Shown here: positions 54,920 to 64,000 of the stretch, in pieces
Position numbering within the stretch: the first letter of the stretch is position 1
Layout: every line of letters starts with the position of its first letter
Assembly (NCBI RefSeq): GCF_036170895.1
Contig: NZ_CP108036.1
Location: forward strand, 6,228,501-6,292,500
DNA: 64,000 nt
Direction of reading: 5' to 3'
Source of the DNA: Streptomyces erythrochromogenes
GTDB lineage: Bacteria > Actinomycetota > Actinomycetes > Streptomycetales > Streptomycetaceae
The notes under the pieces: generated by a model
What the model saw: the letters and a program-made list of their open reading frames with translations, nothing else
Database searches by the model: none
Told to the model about the DNA's origin: nothing
Position numbers and translations under genes: made by a program

Positions 54920-55921
54920 ATGACGAGGAACCGGGACATCGCCGGACGAACCGCCGCCGTGCTCTGCGCGGCGGCGGCCCTGACGGGACTGACGGCCGCA
55001 CCGTCCGAGCGGCCCGGCCGCTTCGTCCACGTCGCGAACCTCCACTCCGACACCGTCTCGGTCGTCGACACCCGTTCCAACACGGTTGTGGACAGCGTTC
55101 CCGTCGGGGACGGACCCGACAGCGCTGCCCTCGCCCCCGACGGCTCCCGCCTCTACGTCACCAACTCCGCGGCGGACAGCGTGTCCGTGGTCGACACCCG
55201 CACCAGGACGGTCGTCGAAACCGTCGGAGTCGGGCACGAACCGAGCAGGGTGACGGTCTCCCCGGACAACAGGAACGTCTACGTGGCCAACGTCGGCGCG
55301 GGCACCGTGTCGGTGATCAGCACCCGCACCCTCGCCGTCACGGACACCATCGCCGTCGGCGAAGCACCCCTGGGCATGGCGGTGACACCCGACGGACGCA
55401 CGCTGTACGTCGCCGATGCCGGCTCCGACAGCGTCTCGGTGATCCGCACCGACAGCGCAACGGTCACCGGCGCAGTCCCCGTCGGCGGCGGACCCACCGC
55501 CCTCGTCCTCACCCCCGACGGCCGTCACCTCTACGTCTCCAACCTGATCTCGGACGACGTGTCGGTGGTCGACACCCGGGCCCGAACGGAGACGGACCGC
55601 ATCCCGGTCGGGGACCAGCCCGCGGGCATCGCAGTCCTACCGGACGGCAGCCGCGTCTACGTGGCCGACCTCGGGTCGGACGACGTATCGGTGATCAGCA
55701 CCCGCAGCCGCACCGTCACGGACACCGTCGCCGTGGGCGACGGCCCCAACGGCCTCGCCGTCGCCCCGGACGGCCGCACCGTCCACGTCAGCAACTTCGA
55801 CTCGGACACCCTTTCGGTGATCGACACCGGAACATCCCGGACCACGGCCACCATCCGGGTCGGCGACGGCCCGACCGGCGTCGCACATCGAGCCCCGCCG
55901 GGGGGCACCTCCCCGCGGTAG
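54920..55921 (+). CDS. Secreted seven-repeat YVTN beta-propeller
   Basis: About 333 residues. A short signal-like head (RTAAVLCAAAALTGLTAAP) is followed by seven tandem repeats of about 42 residues, each like YVTNSAADSVSVVDTRTRTVVETVGVG then PSRVTVSPDNRNV, which build one seven-bladed propeller. The repeats YVAN, YVAD and YVSN open successive blades. The function of such surface propellers is usually unknown; they often bind other surface molecules. The GTG at 54911, three codons upstream, is an alternative start. No ribosome-binding site is evident. The last 12 residues are low-complexity. Confidence 0.88.
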   Translation: MTRNRDIAGRTAAVLCAAAALTGLTAAPSERPGRFVHVANLHSDTVSVVDTRSNTVVDSVPVGDGPDSAALAPDGSRLYVTNSAADSVSVVDTRTRTVVETVGVGHEPSRVTVSPDNRNVYVANVGAGTVSVISTRTLAVTDTIAVGEAPLGMAVTPDGRTLYVADAGSDSVSVIRTDSATVTGAVPVGGGPTALVLTPDGRHLYVSNLISDDVSVVDTRARTETDRIPVGDQPAGIAVLPDGSRVYVADLGSDDVSVISTRSRTVTDTVAVGDGPNGLAVAPDGRTVHVSNFDSDTLSVIDTGTSRTTATIRVGDGPTGVAHRAPPGGTSPR

Positions 55922-55993
55922 CCGGGTGAGCTCGAGGCGCGGGGCGCGGGACGGAGCCCCACCAAGGCCGGGAGCAGCCCGGAAGGCGACGGC

Positions 55994-56767
55994 CTAGTGC
56001 CGCTCCACCGCCGCGTTGTACGCCGCCACCAGCGCCCGCCGCGCAACCCGCTCCACCGGCCGCAGGGCCTCGGCCCGCGCCGCCATCTCGGAGGCGGCCA
56101 CCGCACCCCCGTGCCCGCTCTCGTACGCCAGCGACACCATCAGGTCCACCCGCTGCGCCAGCGCCAGCACCCGCACCGCCCGGGGCGGATACCCCGGCGC
56201 CAGCGCGTCCTGTCCCGCCTCGGCCCGCGCCCGGTACGCCGACAGCGCCGCATCCGCCACCGGACCCGACCCCGCCACGTCCAGCCGGGTCAGTAGCACG
56301 GTCGCCTCGCGCAGCGCCTCCGCCAGCTCCCGCTCCGCCTCGCCGAGCGACGGCACGTCGGCCGGCGGTGCCTCCCGTACCGGCAGGCAGTGCCAGGTCA
56401 CCGACACGTGCACGTCCCCGGCCGGCCCTGCCTCGGCCACCTCCGGCACCAGCCCCACCGCCGCCCCCACCGCGACGACGGCCTCCTCGGCCTCCAGCGC
56501 CCGCGCGTTGAACTCCGGCGGGCCGCTCAGCCCCAGCGGGTGCCCCGGCGCCGGCAGCGCCACCCGCAGCCCGCTCACCCCCAGCGCGCGGAGCCGGCCG
56601 AGCGCCAGCGTGAGTCCCACCGGACCCGACTCGCCCGGCAGACCCTCCACCCGGTGCACGGCGTCCTCGCCCACGATCGACATCGCGGCCTCGTCGGGCG
56701 AGACCAGACCTGCCAGCAGCGCGTTCCCCCAGGCGGCCAGCCGCCCTGAACGTGGTTCGAAAAGCAT
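55994..56767 (-). CDS. Conserved actinobacterial protein of unknown function
   Basis: 257 residues, cytosolic, no membrane segment. A conserved N-terminus (EPRSGRLAAWGNALLAGLVSPDEAAMSIVGEDAVHRVEGLPG) is followed by a region like LGRLRALGVSGLRVALPAPGHPLGLSGPPEFNARALEAEEAVVAVG and a helical C-terminal half. I do not recognise a characterised family. It is divergent from the ABC ATPase gene. No operon partner. Confidence 0.7.
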   Translation of the reverse strand: MLFEPRSGRLAAWGNALLAGLVSPDEAAMSIVGEDAVHRVEGLPGESGPVGLTLALGRLRALGVSGLRVALPAPGHPLGLSGPPEFNARALEAEEAVVAVGAAVGLVPEVAEAGPAGDVHVSVTWHCLPVREAPPADVPSLGEAERELAEALREATVLLTRLDVAGSGPVADAALSAYRARAEAGQDALAPGYPPRAVRVLALAQRVDLMVSLAYESGHGGAVAASEMAARAEALRPVERVARRALVAAYNAAVERH

Positions 56768-56900
56768 CCCCCCACTTTACGGATCACCACCCGCACCGGG
56801 CCCCGGCCCCGGACCCCATCCCGAGTGGCGTAGGTTTTCCCCTGGGGCTGCGTCTACCGGCGCACAGTGAACCGTGACTGCAAGGGGTGACAACACGCTC

Positions 56901-57695
<795 letters not shown>

Positions 57696-57789
57696 CAGCC
57701 CCTGATCCGGGCAACCGGCCCCGGTCACCCTCCGGGTACGGGCCCCCGCACCCTGTCCCGACCGCGCCCACCCGACCTACCATGACCAC

Positions 57790-58218
57790 GTGGACATCGA
57801 CGCGTGGGTGTGGTGGCTCATCGGCGCGGTCGGACTGGGCATCCCCCTGGTCCTGACCGCCATGCCGGAGTTCGGCATGTTCGCCGTCGGGGCGGTGGCG
57901 GCAGCCGTCACGGCGGCCCTCGGCGGGGGAGCGGTGGCCCAAGTCCTGGTCTTCGTGGTCGTGTCGGTCGCGCTCATCGCCGTCGTCCGGCCCATCGCCA
58001 ACCGGCACCGCGACCAGCGCCCCCAACACCGCAGCGGCATCGACGCGTTGAGGGGCAGGACCGCCGTCGTCCTCGAACGCGTCGACGGCAGCGGCGGCCG
58101 TATCAAGCTCGCCGGCGAAGTCTGGTCCGCCCGCGCCCTCGACACGGACACCAGCTTCGAACCCGGCCAGTCCGTCGACGTGGTGGAGATCGACGGGGCG
58201 ACCGCCGTCGTGATGTGA
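57790..58218 (+). CDS. NfeD family membrane protein
   Basis: 142 residues. The N-terminal half holds helices (WWLIGAVGLGIPLVLTAM, FGMFAVGAVAAAVTAALGGGAVAQVLVFVVVSVALIAVV). The C-terminal half is the NfeD OB-fold (LRGRTAVVLERVDGSGGRIKLAGEVWSARAL). NfeD proteins pair with SPFH/stomatin proteins, encoded here by the next gene, to organise membrane microdomains or quality control. The GTG is preceded by TACCAT at 6 nt and has no ribosome-binding site, so it may be leaderless. Confidence 0.9.
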   Translation: MDIDAWVWWLIGAVGLGIPLVLTAMPEFGMFAVGAVAAAVTAALGGGAVAQVLVFVVVSVALIAVVRPIANRHRDQRPQHRSGIDALRGRTAVVLERVDGSGGRIKLAGEVWSARALDTDTSFEPGQSVDVVEIDGATAVVM

Positions 58219-58303
58219 ACAACCAGCCTGCTCGCGGCCCCCAGGTCTGCGAGACTCCGATCAACGGGGCAGCACAGACAGCCGGAAGGGCACGGGGAAC
58301 CGC

Positions 58304-59290
58304 ATGCAACCGATCATCATCGTCCTGATCATTCTGGTGGTTCTGGTCTTCATCGCACTGGTCAAGACGATCCAGGTGATCCCGCAGGCCAGCGCCGCCA
58401 TCGTCGAGCGGTTCGGCCGCTACACCCGCACCCTCAACGCGGGCCTCAACATCGTCGTCCCGTTCATCGACTCGATCCGCAACCGGATCGACCTGCGCGA
58501 ACAGGTCGTCCCCTTCCCGCCGCAGCCCGTCATCACCCAGGACAACCTCGTCGTCAACATCGACACCGTCATCTACTACCAGGTGACCGACGCCCGGGCG
58601 GCGACGTACGAGGTGGCCAGCTACATCCAGGCCATCGAGCAGCTCACCGTCACCACGCTGCGCAACATCATCGGCGGCATGGACCTGGAGCGGACCCTCA
58701 CCTCCCGCGAGGAGATCAACGCCGCCCTGCGCGGAGTCCTCGACGAGGCCACCGGCAAGTGGGGCATCCGCGTCAACCGCGTCGAGCTCAAGGCCATCGA
58801 GCCGCCGACCTCCATCCAGGACTCGATGGAGAAGCAGATGCGCGCCGACCGCGACAAGCGCGCCGCGATCCTGCAGGCCGAGGGCGTCCGGCAGTCCGAG
58901 ATCCTGCGCGCCGAGGGCGAGAAGCAGTCCTCCATCCTCCGCGCCGAGGGCGAGGCCAAGGCCGCCGCGCTCAAGGCCGAGGGTGAAGCACAGGCCATCC
59001 GTACGGTCTTCGAGTCCATCCACGCCGGCGACGCCGACCAGAAGCTCCTCGCCTACCAGTACCTGCAGATGCTCCCGAAGATCGCCGAAGGCGACGCCAA
59101 CAAGCTCTGGATCGTGCCCAGCGAGATCGGCGACGCGCTCAAGGGCCTCTCCGGCGCCATGGGCAACTTCGGCCCCCTGGGCGGCGGTTCGGGCTTCAAC
59201 CCGCAGGGCTCCGGCAAGGACGGCGGCGGCATCCCGGCGGCACGGGACAAGGACGGCGCCGAGCGCCGCGAGCAGCCCCCCATCGACTGA
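58304..59290 (+). CDS. SPFH/Band 7 domain protein (stomatin/QmcA-like)
   Basis: 328 residues. An N-terminal membrane anchor (PIIIVLIILVVLVFIALVKTI) is followed by the Band 7 domain (IPQASAAIVERFGRYTRTLNAGLNIVVPFIDSIRNRIDLREQVVPFPPQPVITQDNLVVNIDTVIYYQV) and a charged coiled coil with AEGVRQSEILRAEGEKQSSILRAEGEAKAAALKAEGEAQA repeats (about 185-225). A Gly-rich tail ends the protein. It is encoded 85 nt after NfeD, the usual functional pair. It probably forms a ring-like membrane scaffold. Confidence 0.95.
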   Translation: MQPIIIVLIILVVLVFIALVKTIQVIPQASAAIVERFGRYTRTLNAGLNIVVPFIDSIRNRIDLREQVVPFPPQPVITQDNLVVNIDTVIYYQVTDARAATYEVASYIQAIEQLTVTTLRNIIGGMDLERTLTSREEINAALRGVLDEATGKWGIRVNRVELKAIEPPTSIQDSMEKQMRADRDKRAAILQAEGVRQSEILRAEGEKQSSILRAEGEAKAAALKAEGEAQAIRTVFESIHAGDADQKLLAYQYLQMLPKIAEGDANKLWIVPSEIGDALKGLSGAMGNFGPLGGGSGFNPQGSGKDGGGIPAARDKDGAERREQPPID

Positions 59291-59380
59291 CCCCGTACGC
59301 CCCTGATGCATGATCAGTGAGGCCCCTCGACCTTCATGGCGGGGAGGCGACTCACTCATGCAAAGGGGATGGCACAGTCC

Positions 59381-60151
59381 ATGTCCATCTGGGAATCACT
59401 CGCGGTCCTCGCCGCCGGTGTCGGCGCGGGCACGATCAACACCATCGTCGGCTCCGGCACCCTCATCACCTTCCCGGTGCTGCTGGCCACCGGCCTGCCG
59501 CCGGTGACCGCCAACGTGTCCAACACCCTCGGCCTGGTGCCCGGTTCCATCAGCGGGGCCATCGGCTACCGCAAGGAACTCCAGGGGCAGCGCGCCCGCA
59601 TCCTGCGACTCGGCTCGGTCTCCCTGGTCGGAGGACTCGCGGGCGCGGCCCTGCTCCTCGCCCTGCCGTCGGACTCCTTCGACACGATCGTGCCCGTACT
59701 GATCGGGCTGGCGCTCGTCCTCGTCGTCCTGCAGCCCCGGCTCGCCGCGGCCCTGCGCCGACGCCAGGAAGCCGCCGGAGGCGACACCGGCCACCCCGAC
59801 GGCGGCCCGCTCCTGCTCGGCGGCATGCTGTTCTCCAGTGCCTACGGCGGCTACTTCGGCGCGGCCCAGGGCGTGCTCTACCTCGGCCTGATGGGCCTGC
59901 TGCTCCACGACGACCTGCAACGCATCAACGCCGTCAAGAACGTCATCGCCGCCCTCGTGAACGGCATCGCGGCCGTCTTCTTCCTCTTCGTCGCCGAGTT
60001 CGACTGGACGGCCGTGCTCCTCATCGCCGTCGGCTCGACGATCGGCGGCCAGATCGGCGCCAAGGTCGGCCGCCGTCTCCCGCCGACCGTCCTGCGCGGA
60101 GTCATCGTGACGGTCGGCATCCTCGCGATCGTCCAACTGCTGCTCCGCTGA
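59381..60151 (+). CDS. TSUP (TauE/SafE) family permease
   Basis: About 256 residues with eight hydrophobic segments. Its repeated signature lies in GAGTINTIVGSGTLITFPVLLATGLPPVTANVSNTLGLVPGSISGAIGYRKEL and the second copy GGYFGAAQGVLYLGLMGLLLHDDLQRINAVKNVIAALVNGIAAVFFLF. Members export sulfite or organosulfonates. The start is uncertain: ATG 59381 has AAGGGG upstream, and 59369 or 59336 are also open. The stop codon lies in the stem of the following terminator. Confidence 0.88.
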   Translation: MSIWESLAVLAAGVGAGTINTIVGSGTLITFPVLLATGLPPVTANVSNTLGLVPGSISGAIGYRKELQGQRARILRLGSVSLVGGLAGAALLLALPSDSFDTIVPVLIGLALVLVVLQPRLAAALRRRQEAAGGDTGHPDGGPLLLGGMLFSSAYGGYFGAAQGVLYLGLMGLLLHDDLQRINAVKNVIAALVNGIAAVFFLFVAEFDWTAVLLIAVGSTIGGQIGAKVGRRLPPTVLRGVIVTVGILAIVQLLLR

Positions 60152-60177
60152 GTGACGTAGCGGATCTACGTCACTCA
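60149..60177. terminator. Bidirectional terminator overlapping the TSUP stop codon
   Basis: TGAGTGACGTAG and CTACGTCACTCA form a perfect 12-bp stem with a CGGAT loop. The TGA is the stop codon. Confidence 0.85.
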
Positions 60178-60187
60178 GCGCAGACGT

Positions 60188-60691
60188 CTAGGCGGAACGC
60201 TCCAGCCACTCCGGGAGCCCCTCCTGCCCGGCCACCCCCAGCGCGAGGAGCATGGCGTCCGCCGGCGACGGTACGAAGGGCTTCCGCAGGAGCGGCATCC
60301 CCGCCTCCTCCGGAGTCCGGGCCGCTTTGCGGTGGTTGTCCTCGGCGCAGGAAGCCACCGTGTTCAGCCAGGTGTCCCCACCGCCCTGGGCCCTCGGCAG
60401 TACGTGGTCCACCGTGGTCGCGCGCCGGCCGCAGTACGCGCACCGGTGCTGGTCCCGGACCAGCACCCCCCTCCGCGACCAGGGAGCATGTCTTCGAAAC
60501 GGCACCCTGACGTACCGGCAGAGCCTGATCACCCGGGGCATCGGGAGATCCATGGTGGCGGCGCGGACACGCAGATCGGGGTGCGACTGTTCGACGACGG
60601 CCTTGTCCTGGAGCACCAGGACCACGGCCCGGTTCAGCGTCACCGTCGACAGCGGCTCGAAGCTCGCATTCAGCACCAGCGTGTCCCGCAT
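60188..60691 (-). CDS. HNH endonuclease family protein
   Basis: 167 residues. The HNH fold occupies about 85-135: HRCAYCGRRATTVDHVLPRAQGGGDTWLNTVASCAEDNHRKAARTPEEAGM, with zinc ligands CxxC and CxxxN, and the DH catalytic pair. The N-terminus, LVLNASFEPLSTVTLNRAVVLVLQDKAVVEQ, matches the widespread actinobacterial HNH protein of unknown role; it need not be a mobile-element nuclease. The ATG was chosen because GGAGG lies 8 nt upstream; the frame opens at 60781. Confidence 0.88.
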   Translation of the reverse strand: MRDTLVLNASFEPLSTVTLNRAVVLVLQDKAVVEQSHPDLRVRAATMDLPMPRVIRLCRYVRVPFRRHAPWSRRGVLVRDQHRCAYCGRRATTVDHVLPRAQGGGDTWLNTVASCAEDNHRKAARTPEEAGMPLLRKPFVPSPADAMLLALGVAGQEGLPEWLERSA

Positions 60692-60787
60692 CTCGCCCAC
60701 CTCCCGTGTGCAGGCCCGCGACCACCATGGCGGCAGGGCCCGGCACCACTCTGGCCGCGCGCGCCACGCGGGACAACGCAATAAAAA

Positions 60788-60824
60788 TGCCCGGTCCCGG
60801 CCTTCTTTAGACCAGGACCGGGCA
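60788..60824 (-). terminator. Intrinsic terminator of the PEBP gene
   Basis: On the minus strand TGCCCGGTCCTGG and CCGGGACCGGGCA (one G-U) are followed by TTTTTATT. It lies just after the PEBP stop. Confidence 0.85.
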
Positions 60825-60840
60825 AACGCCGGGCGAACGA

Positions 60841-61377
60841 TCAGCGCGCGGCGGGCGCCTCGTACTCGGCGACGAGCTGCGCACGCCCCAGCGCGTGGAA
60901 CCGCAGATGGAAACCGACGACCGCCGGAGACGAGTCCTCGTCCGGGCCGAGCTGCTCGCGGTCCACCGCGTACACGGTGAACACGTAGCGGTGCCGCTCC
61001 CCGCGCGGCGGAGCCGCACCGCCGAAGTCCCGCGTCCCGTAGTCGTTCCGTGCGTGCACGGCGCCCTCCGGCAGACCGGGGAAGTCCCCGGTGCCCGCCC
61101 CGGCCGGCAGCTCCGTCACGGAAACGGGCAGGTCGAAGAGGACCCAGTGCCAGAACCCGCTGCCCGTCGGCGCGTCCGGGTCGAAGCAGGTGACGGCGAA
61201 GCTCTTCGTCCCCTCGGGGAAGCCCTCCCAGCGCAGCTGCGGCGAGACGTTCTTCCCCGTCAGGACCTGGGCGGCGTGCAGGTCGCCGCCGTGGGAGACG
61301 TCCTCGCTCGTCACGGTGAACCCGTGCACCTCAGGGTGGAAATCGTGGGGGAGCGGCGGCCTGTCACGTTCGGTCAC
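60841..61377 (-). CDS. YbhB/YbcL (PEBP, Raf-kinase-inhibitor-like) family protein
   Basis: 178 residues. The PEBP motifs are CFDPDAPTGSGFWHWVLFDLP (ligand Asp/His) and DYGTRDFGGAAPPRGERHRYVFTVYAVD (GxHRY-type site). Bacterial PEBP proteins bind small anions; the biological role is not defined. The GTG start has AGGAGG 7 nt upstream. It ends at a terminator with a T-tract. It is upstream of the HNH gene on the same strand but separated by that terminator. Confidence 0.92.
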   Translation of the reverse strand: MTERDRPPLPHDFHPEVHGFTVTSEDVSHGGDLHAAQVLTGKNVSPQLRWEGFPEGTKSFAVTCFDPDAPTGSGFWHWVLFDLPVSVTELPAGAGTGDFPGLPEGAVHARNDYGTRDFGGAAPPRGERHRYVFTVYAVDREQLGPDEDSSPAVVGFHLRFHALGRAQLVAEYEAPAAR

Positions 61378-61469
61378 GTCGAAACCTCCTGGTCGGAATC
61401 GGGAATCGCTGTAAACACGGAGCCTAGGCCTCCGACAAGATCGTTATTTACCCTGCGAGGCGTGAAACG

Positions 61470-63189
61470 TACAAGATCATCTACTTCCAGGCCGGTCGCT
61501 GCAGCCGCCTGCACGGCGACCGTGGCGACCGCCCCGAACTCGCCGACCGCGAGATCGGCATGGTCTACGAGGGCGGCGCCACCTTCTCCGCCGCGCACAT
61601 CTACTTCAAGCGCTTCCACCCGGCCGACCTCGGGATCCCCGGCCAGACCCGGGGCGGCCCCGGGAACACCCAACAGGCACCGCTCCCCGGCCGGACCACC
61701 CCCGACAACACCCCCCAGGCCAACGACGCCTACCTCACCGGGAACACCACCCTCGAACCGGGCAGGTTCCGCCAGGCCCTGAAGCTCACCGGACCCGGCT
61801 CCTACGCGGACATCCCGTACACCCCGGCCATCGACCCGGGCACGGCCGACGCCACGTACTCCTTCCACTTCAAGCACCATCAGGACCCGGCCAACGCACC
61901 CCGCGTCCTGATGTGGGCCTACGGCCACGACGCCGTCAACCCGCAGGTCTGGATCCGCGCCCACCCCAAGGACAACAAGATCGTCGCCAGGGTCGAGGGG
62001 GAGAACGGCCACGCGGTGACCGCCACCGTCGAGACCCCGGCAGCCTTCGCCGACGGCGAGTGGCATTTCCTGAGCCTCGTCCGCGAGGGCAACGCCGTCC
62101 GCCTCACGGTCGACGACGCGCGCGCCACCACCACGGGCACCCTCACCGGCGCCCTCTCCACCGCCCACCGGGGCATCCGCCTGGGAGCCAAGCCCAACGA
62201 CACGGCCCAGGACCCGCTGACCGGCTCCCTCGACGACTTCCGCATCTACAAGCGGGCCCTGACCGACGACCCGACCGCACCGAACGACGAGCTGGACAAG
62301 ATCCGCGCGGCCGTTTCGGGCACCGGCAGCTACCCGGCCGGCGCATCCGTGTGGTGGAACATGGAGCACGGCACCGTCCAGATCCACGACATGTACAACC
62401 GTCCCCGGAACGGCCCGGCCACCCCGGACGGCACCGTCCACGGCAACAACGCCTACGTACGGGGGACCCCCGGCATCACCGGCACCGGAGGGAAGTGCGG
62501 CGGAGCCCTCGACCTCGACGGCGACGACAGCGTCGAGCTCCCCCCGACCGACTCCGAAGCCCTCGGCACCGCAGACTTCACCCTGGCCACCTGGGTCCGC
62601 TTCGACCCCGCGGCCCTCCCCCTCCCCTCCCCGCACCCGGATCCGGCCGGGCCGACCCCACCCCCGTCATCGCCTGGGCGTACGGCGTCGGCCCGACCGA
62701 ACGCCAGCTGTGGCTGCGCGCCGACCCGCGCACCGGCCGGCTCGTCGGCCTCATCCAGACCGAGAACGCCACCACCGTGGCGAGCATCCCCGACAGCCCG
62801 TTCCGCACCGCCAAGGAGCAGTTCCACCACGTGGTGCTCAAGCGGGAGGCGGGCAGGCTGTCGCTGAGCATCGACGGCTCCCGGGCGAACGCCGTCGACG
62901 GAACCGAACCCCTGTCCTGCCCGCCGGCCCCGGTACCTGCCGCCCCGGCTCGCTCACGCACGGCGACGCCTTCAAGCTGACGGGCTTCCACCTCGGCGCC
63001 CGCCCCGACGGCTACGGACCGTCCCGCTTCAAGGGCTCGCTCGACGAGTTCACCCTCGTCCGCCGAGCCCTCTCGGACACCGAGACCACGGCCCTGCGGG
63101 CCGGCGACACCCTTCCCGCGACCGACCGCGCCACGGTGGCCCACCTCTCCTTCGAGAAGATCACCACCACGGGCTACGCCCGCATGTAG
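61470..63189 (+). pseudogene. Decayed LamG/concanavalin-like protein with two frameshifts
   Basis: Three successive frames continue one protein. Frame A (to about 62650) has YKIIYFQAGRCSRLHGDRG then GSYADIPYTPAIDPGTADATYSFHFKHH and SLDDFRIYKRAL, a LamG jellyroll, and starts a second domain (GALDLDGDDSVELPPTDSEALGTADFTLATWVRF). Frame B (about 62660-62920) continues VIAWAYGVGPTERQLWLRADPRTGRL. Frame C (from about 62940) ends with GDAFKLTGFHLGARPDGYGPSRFKGSLDEFTLVRRALSDTE. Both shifts are -1, consistent with one-base deletions. No start codon precedes 61560 in frame A although homologous-looking sequence does, so the 5' end also looks truncated. Sequencing error remains possible. Confidence 0.75.
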
Positions 63190-63208
63190 TCCCGCACCCG
63201 CGGACGAG

Positions 63209-63245
63209 GACGGGCCCCCGACGCCACCGGCGTCGTGGGCCCGTC
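63209..63245. terminator. Bidirectional terminator
   Basis: GACGGGCCC/GGGCCCGTC outer arms with an inner GACGCC/GGCGTC stem. Confidence 0.75.
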
Positions 63246-63269
63246 CCTGTCGTCGCAGTTCCCCGCAGG

Positions 63270-64000
63270 TCAGAACCAGTTGCGCTGTGAGCCCACCGAG
63301 GCGATCCACTGGTTCAGGTACGCGGCCCAGTCCGTCCCCTGGTACGACTGCAGACCCACCTGGAAGCAGCGGTAGGTGTCGCTGCCCTCGCTGAACAGCC
63401 CGGGCTTCTTGTCCATCTCCAGGACGACGTCCATCTCCCGGCCGTCCGAGACGAAGGTCAGCTCGACCTGGTTCAGCCCCCGGTACTGCGACGGCGGCAG
63501 GAACTCGATCTCCTGGTAGAAGGGCAGCGTCTGCCGCGTCCCGCGGATGTGCCCCCGCTCCATGTCCGCGCTGCGGAAGGTGAAGCCGAGCTGGCGGAAG
63601 GCGTCCAGGATCGCCTGCTGCGCCGGCACAGGGTGCACGTTGATCGCGTCCAGGTCGCCCGCGTCCACCGCGCGCGCGATCTCCAGCTCGGTGCTGACCC
63701 CGATGTTCATGCCGTGCAGGTGCTGACCCGCGAAGTGGGTGATCGGCGTCTCCCAGGGGATCTCCAGCGCGAACGGCACTACGTGCAGTGCGCCGGCCTG
63801 CACCTGGAAGGCACCGCCGAGGCGCTGCTTGGTGAAGACGACGTCCTGCTTGTACTCCTGGTCACCGCCCTCGACCTCGACCCGCGCCTGCAGCCCGACG
63901 GACAGACCCTCGATCTGCTGCTCCACGGAGCCGCCCTGGATCCGTACCTCGCCCTGGACGATCCCGCCCGGAACGACGTTCGGCTCGGTGATGATCGTGT
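63270..64000 (-). CDS. Spo0M-type (arrestin-like) sporulation protein, 5' end outside window
   Basis: The minus strand reads into the gene from the right edge: EPNVVPGGIVQGEVRIQGG, then VEQQIEGLSVGLQARVEVE, which is the Spo0M N-terminal beta-sandwich. It continues with VPFALEIPWETPITHFAGQHLHGMNIGVSTELEIARAVDAGDLDAINVHPVPAQQAILDAF and LGFTFRSADMERGHIRG, ending in SYQGTDWAAYLNQWIASVGSQRNWF. Spo0M affects sporulation and division control in Bacillus; a role in Streptomyces is inferred. At least 243 residues are visible. The true start is not in the window. Confidence 0.92.
   Translation of the reverse strand, partial: TIITEPNVVPGGIVQGEVRIQGGSVEQQIEGLSVGLQARVEVEGGDQEYKQDVVFTKQRLGGAFQVQAGALHVVPFALEIPWETPITHFAGQHLHGMNIGVSTELEIARAVDAGDLDAINVHPVPAQQAILDAFRQLGFTFRSADMERGHIRGTRQTLPFYQEIEFLPPSQYRGLNQVELTFVSDGREMDVVLEMDKKPGLFSEGSDTYRCFQVGLQSYQGTDWAAYLNQWIASVGSQRNWF

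Noticed and set aside
54920..55921. CRISPR-like spaced repeats
   Set aside because: The periodicity is 126 bp and in frame; it encodes propeller blades, not short identical repeats with unique spacers.
60188..60691. HNH gene as a sign of a mobile element
   Set aside because: No integrase, repeats or attachment sites are near; the protein matches a widespread chromosomal family.

Overview
The window is high-GC actinobacterial chromosome, almost certainly a Streptomyces. This rests on strong GC bias at third codon positions, frequent GTG starts, and lineage-typical genes: a short chaplin, a streptophobe-type membrane protein, the SGM_5486-type transporter-associated small protein, the MXAN_6230/SCO0854-type RING protein, an Asp23/AmaP envelope-stress operon, and a PHO box upstream of a Pit transporter. 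I found no rRNA, convincing tRNA, CRISPR array, insertion sequence or prophage. Most of the window reads as core or conserved chromosome.

Layout. 1-5.1 kb: Pit phosphate transporter (partial, PHO-boxed), alpha/beta hydrolase, a conserved unknown, a VOC protein and a zinc metallopeptidase. 5.3-8.6 kb: an ABC-F ATPase with a possible leader peptide, a small HTH protein and an enoyl-CoA hydratase-like protein behind a leader hairpin. 8.7-10.8 kb: a five-gene Asp23/AmaP operon. 10.9-16.5 kb (minus): a Cys-rich small protein, SURF1 and an SDR without the usual catalytic motif; a DEDDh exonuclease-BRCT protein; a RING/TerD-like protein. 16.6-21.6 kb: a TetR regulator divergent from an acetoacetate decarboxylase-like enzyme, an SDR and two related amidohydrolases, with a palindromic operator between. 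21.6-26.4 kb: a NACHT-leucine-rich NTPase (NLR-like) divergent from a sterol-desaturase-fold hydroxylase coupled to a YhhN lysoplasmalogenase. 26.5-33.8 kb: zinc alcohol dehydrogenase, secreted subtilase with a terminator-like leader, DUF485/ActP acetate symporter, MoaA and small membrane proteins.

33.9-45.0 kb: TyrS, the TldD/PmbA protease pair, FabG-FabI (FAS II), a secreted small protein, a GntR regulator divergent from a probably leaderless MFS gene, a histidine phosphatase and SerB. 45.1-52.4 kb: streptophobe protein, FHA-FHA-ABC transporter, a secreted transglycosylase, a QueA homologue and an SDR. 52.5-55.9 kb: GAF histidine kinase and NarL-type regulator, a cysteine-free chaplin, and a seven-repeat YVTN beta-propeller. 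56.0-64.0 kb: ABC ATPase, NfeD plus SPFH pair, TSUP permease, HNH endonuclease, PEBP protein, a frameshifted LamG-type pseudogene, and a partial Spo0M-type protein.

Most convergent pairs are separated by strong GC-rich hairpins. The most interesting content is the NLR-like NACHT protein, the RING/TerD-like protein, the decarboxylase/amidohydrolase cluster with its operator, the putative ether-lipid cleavage pair, and several regulatory structures. All functional calls come from reading motifs and recalling families; no search was run.
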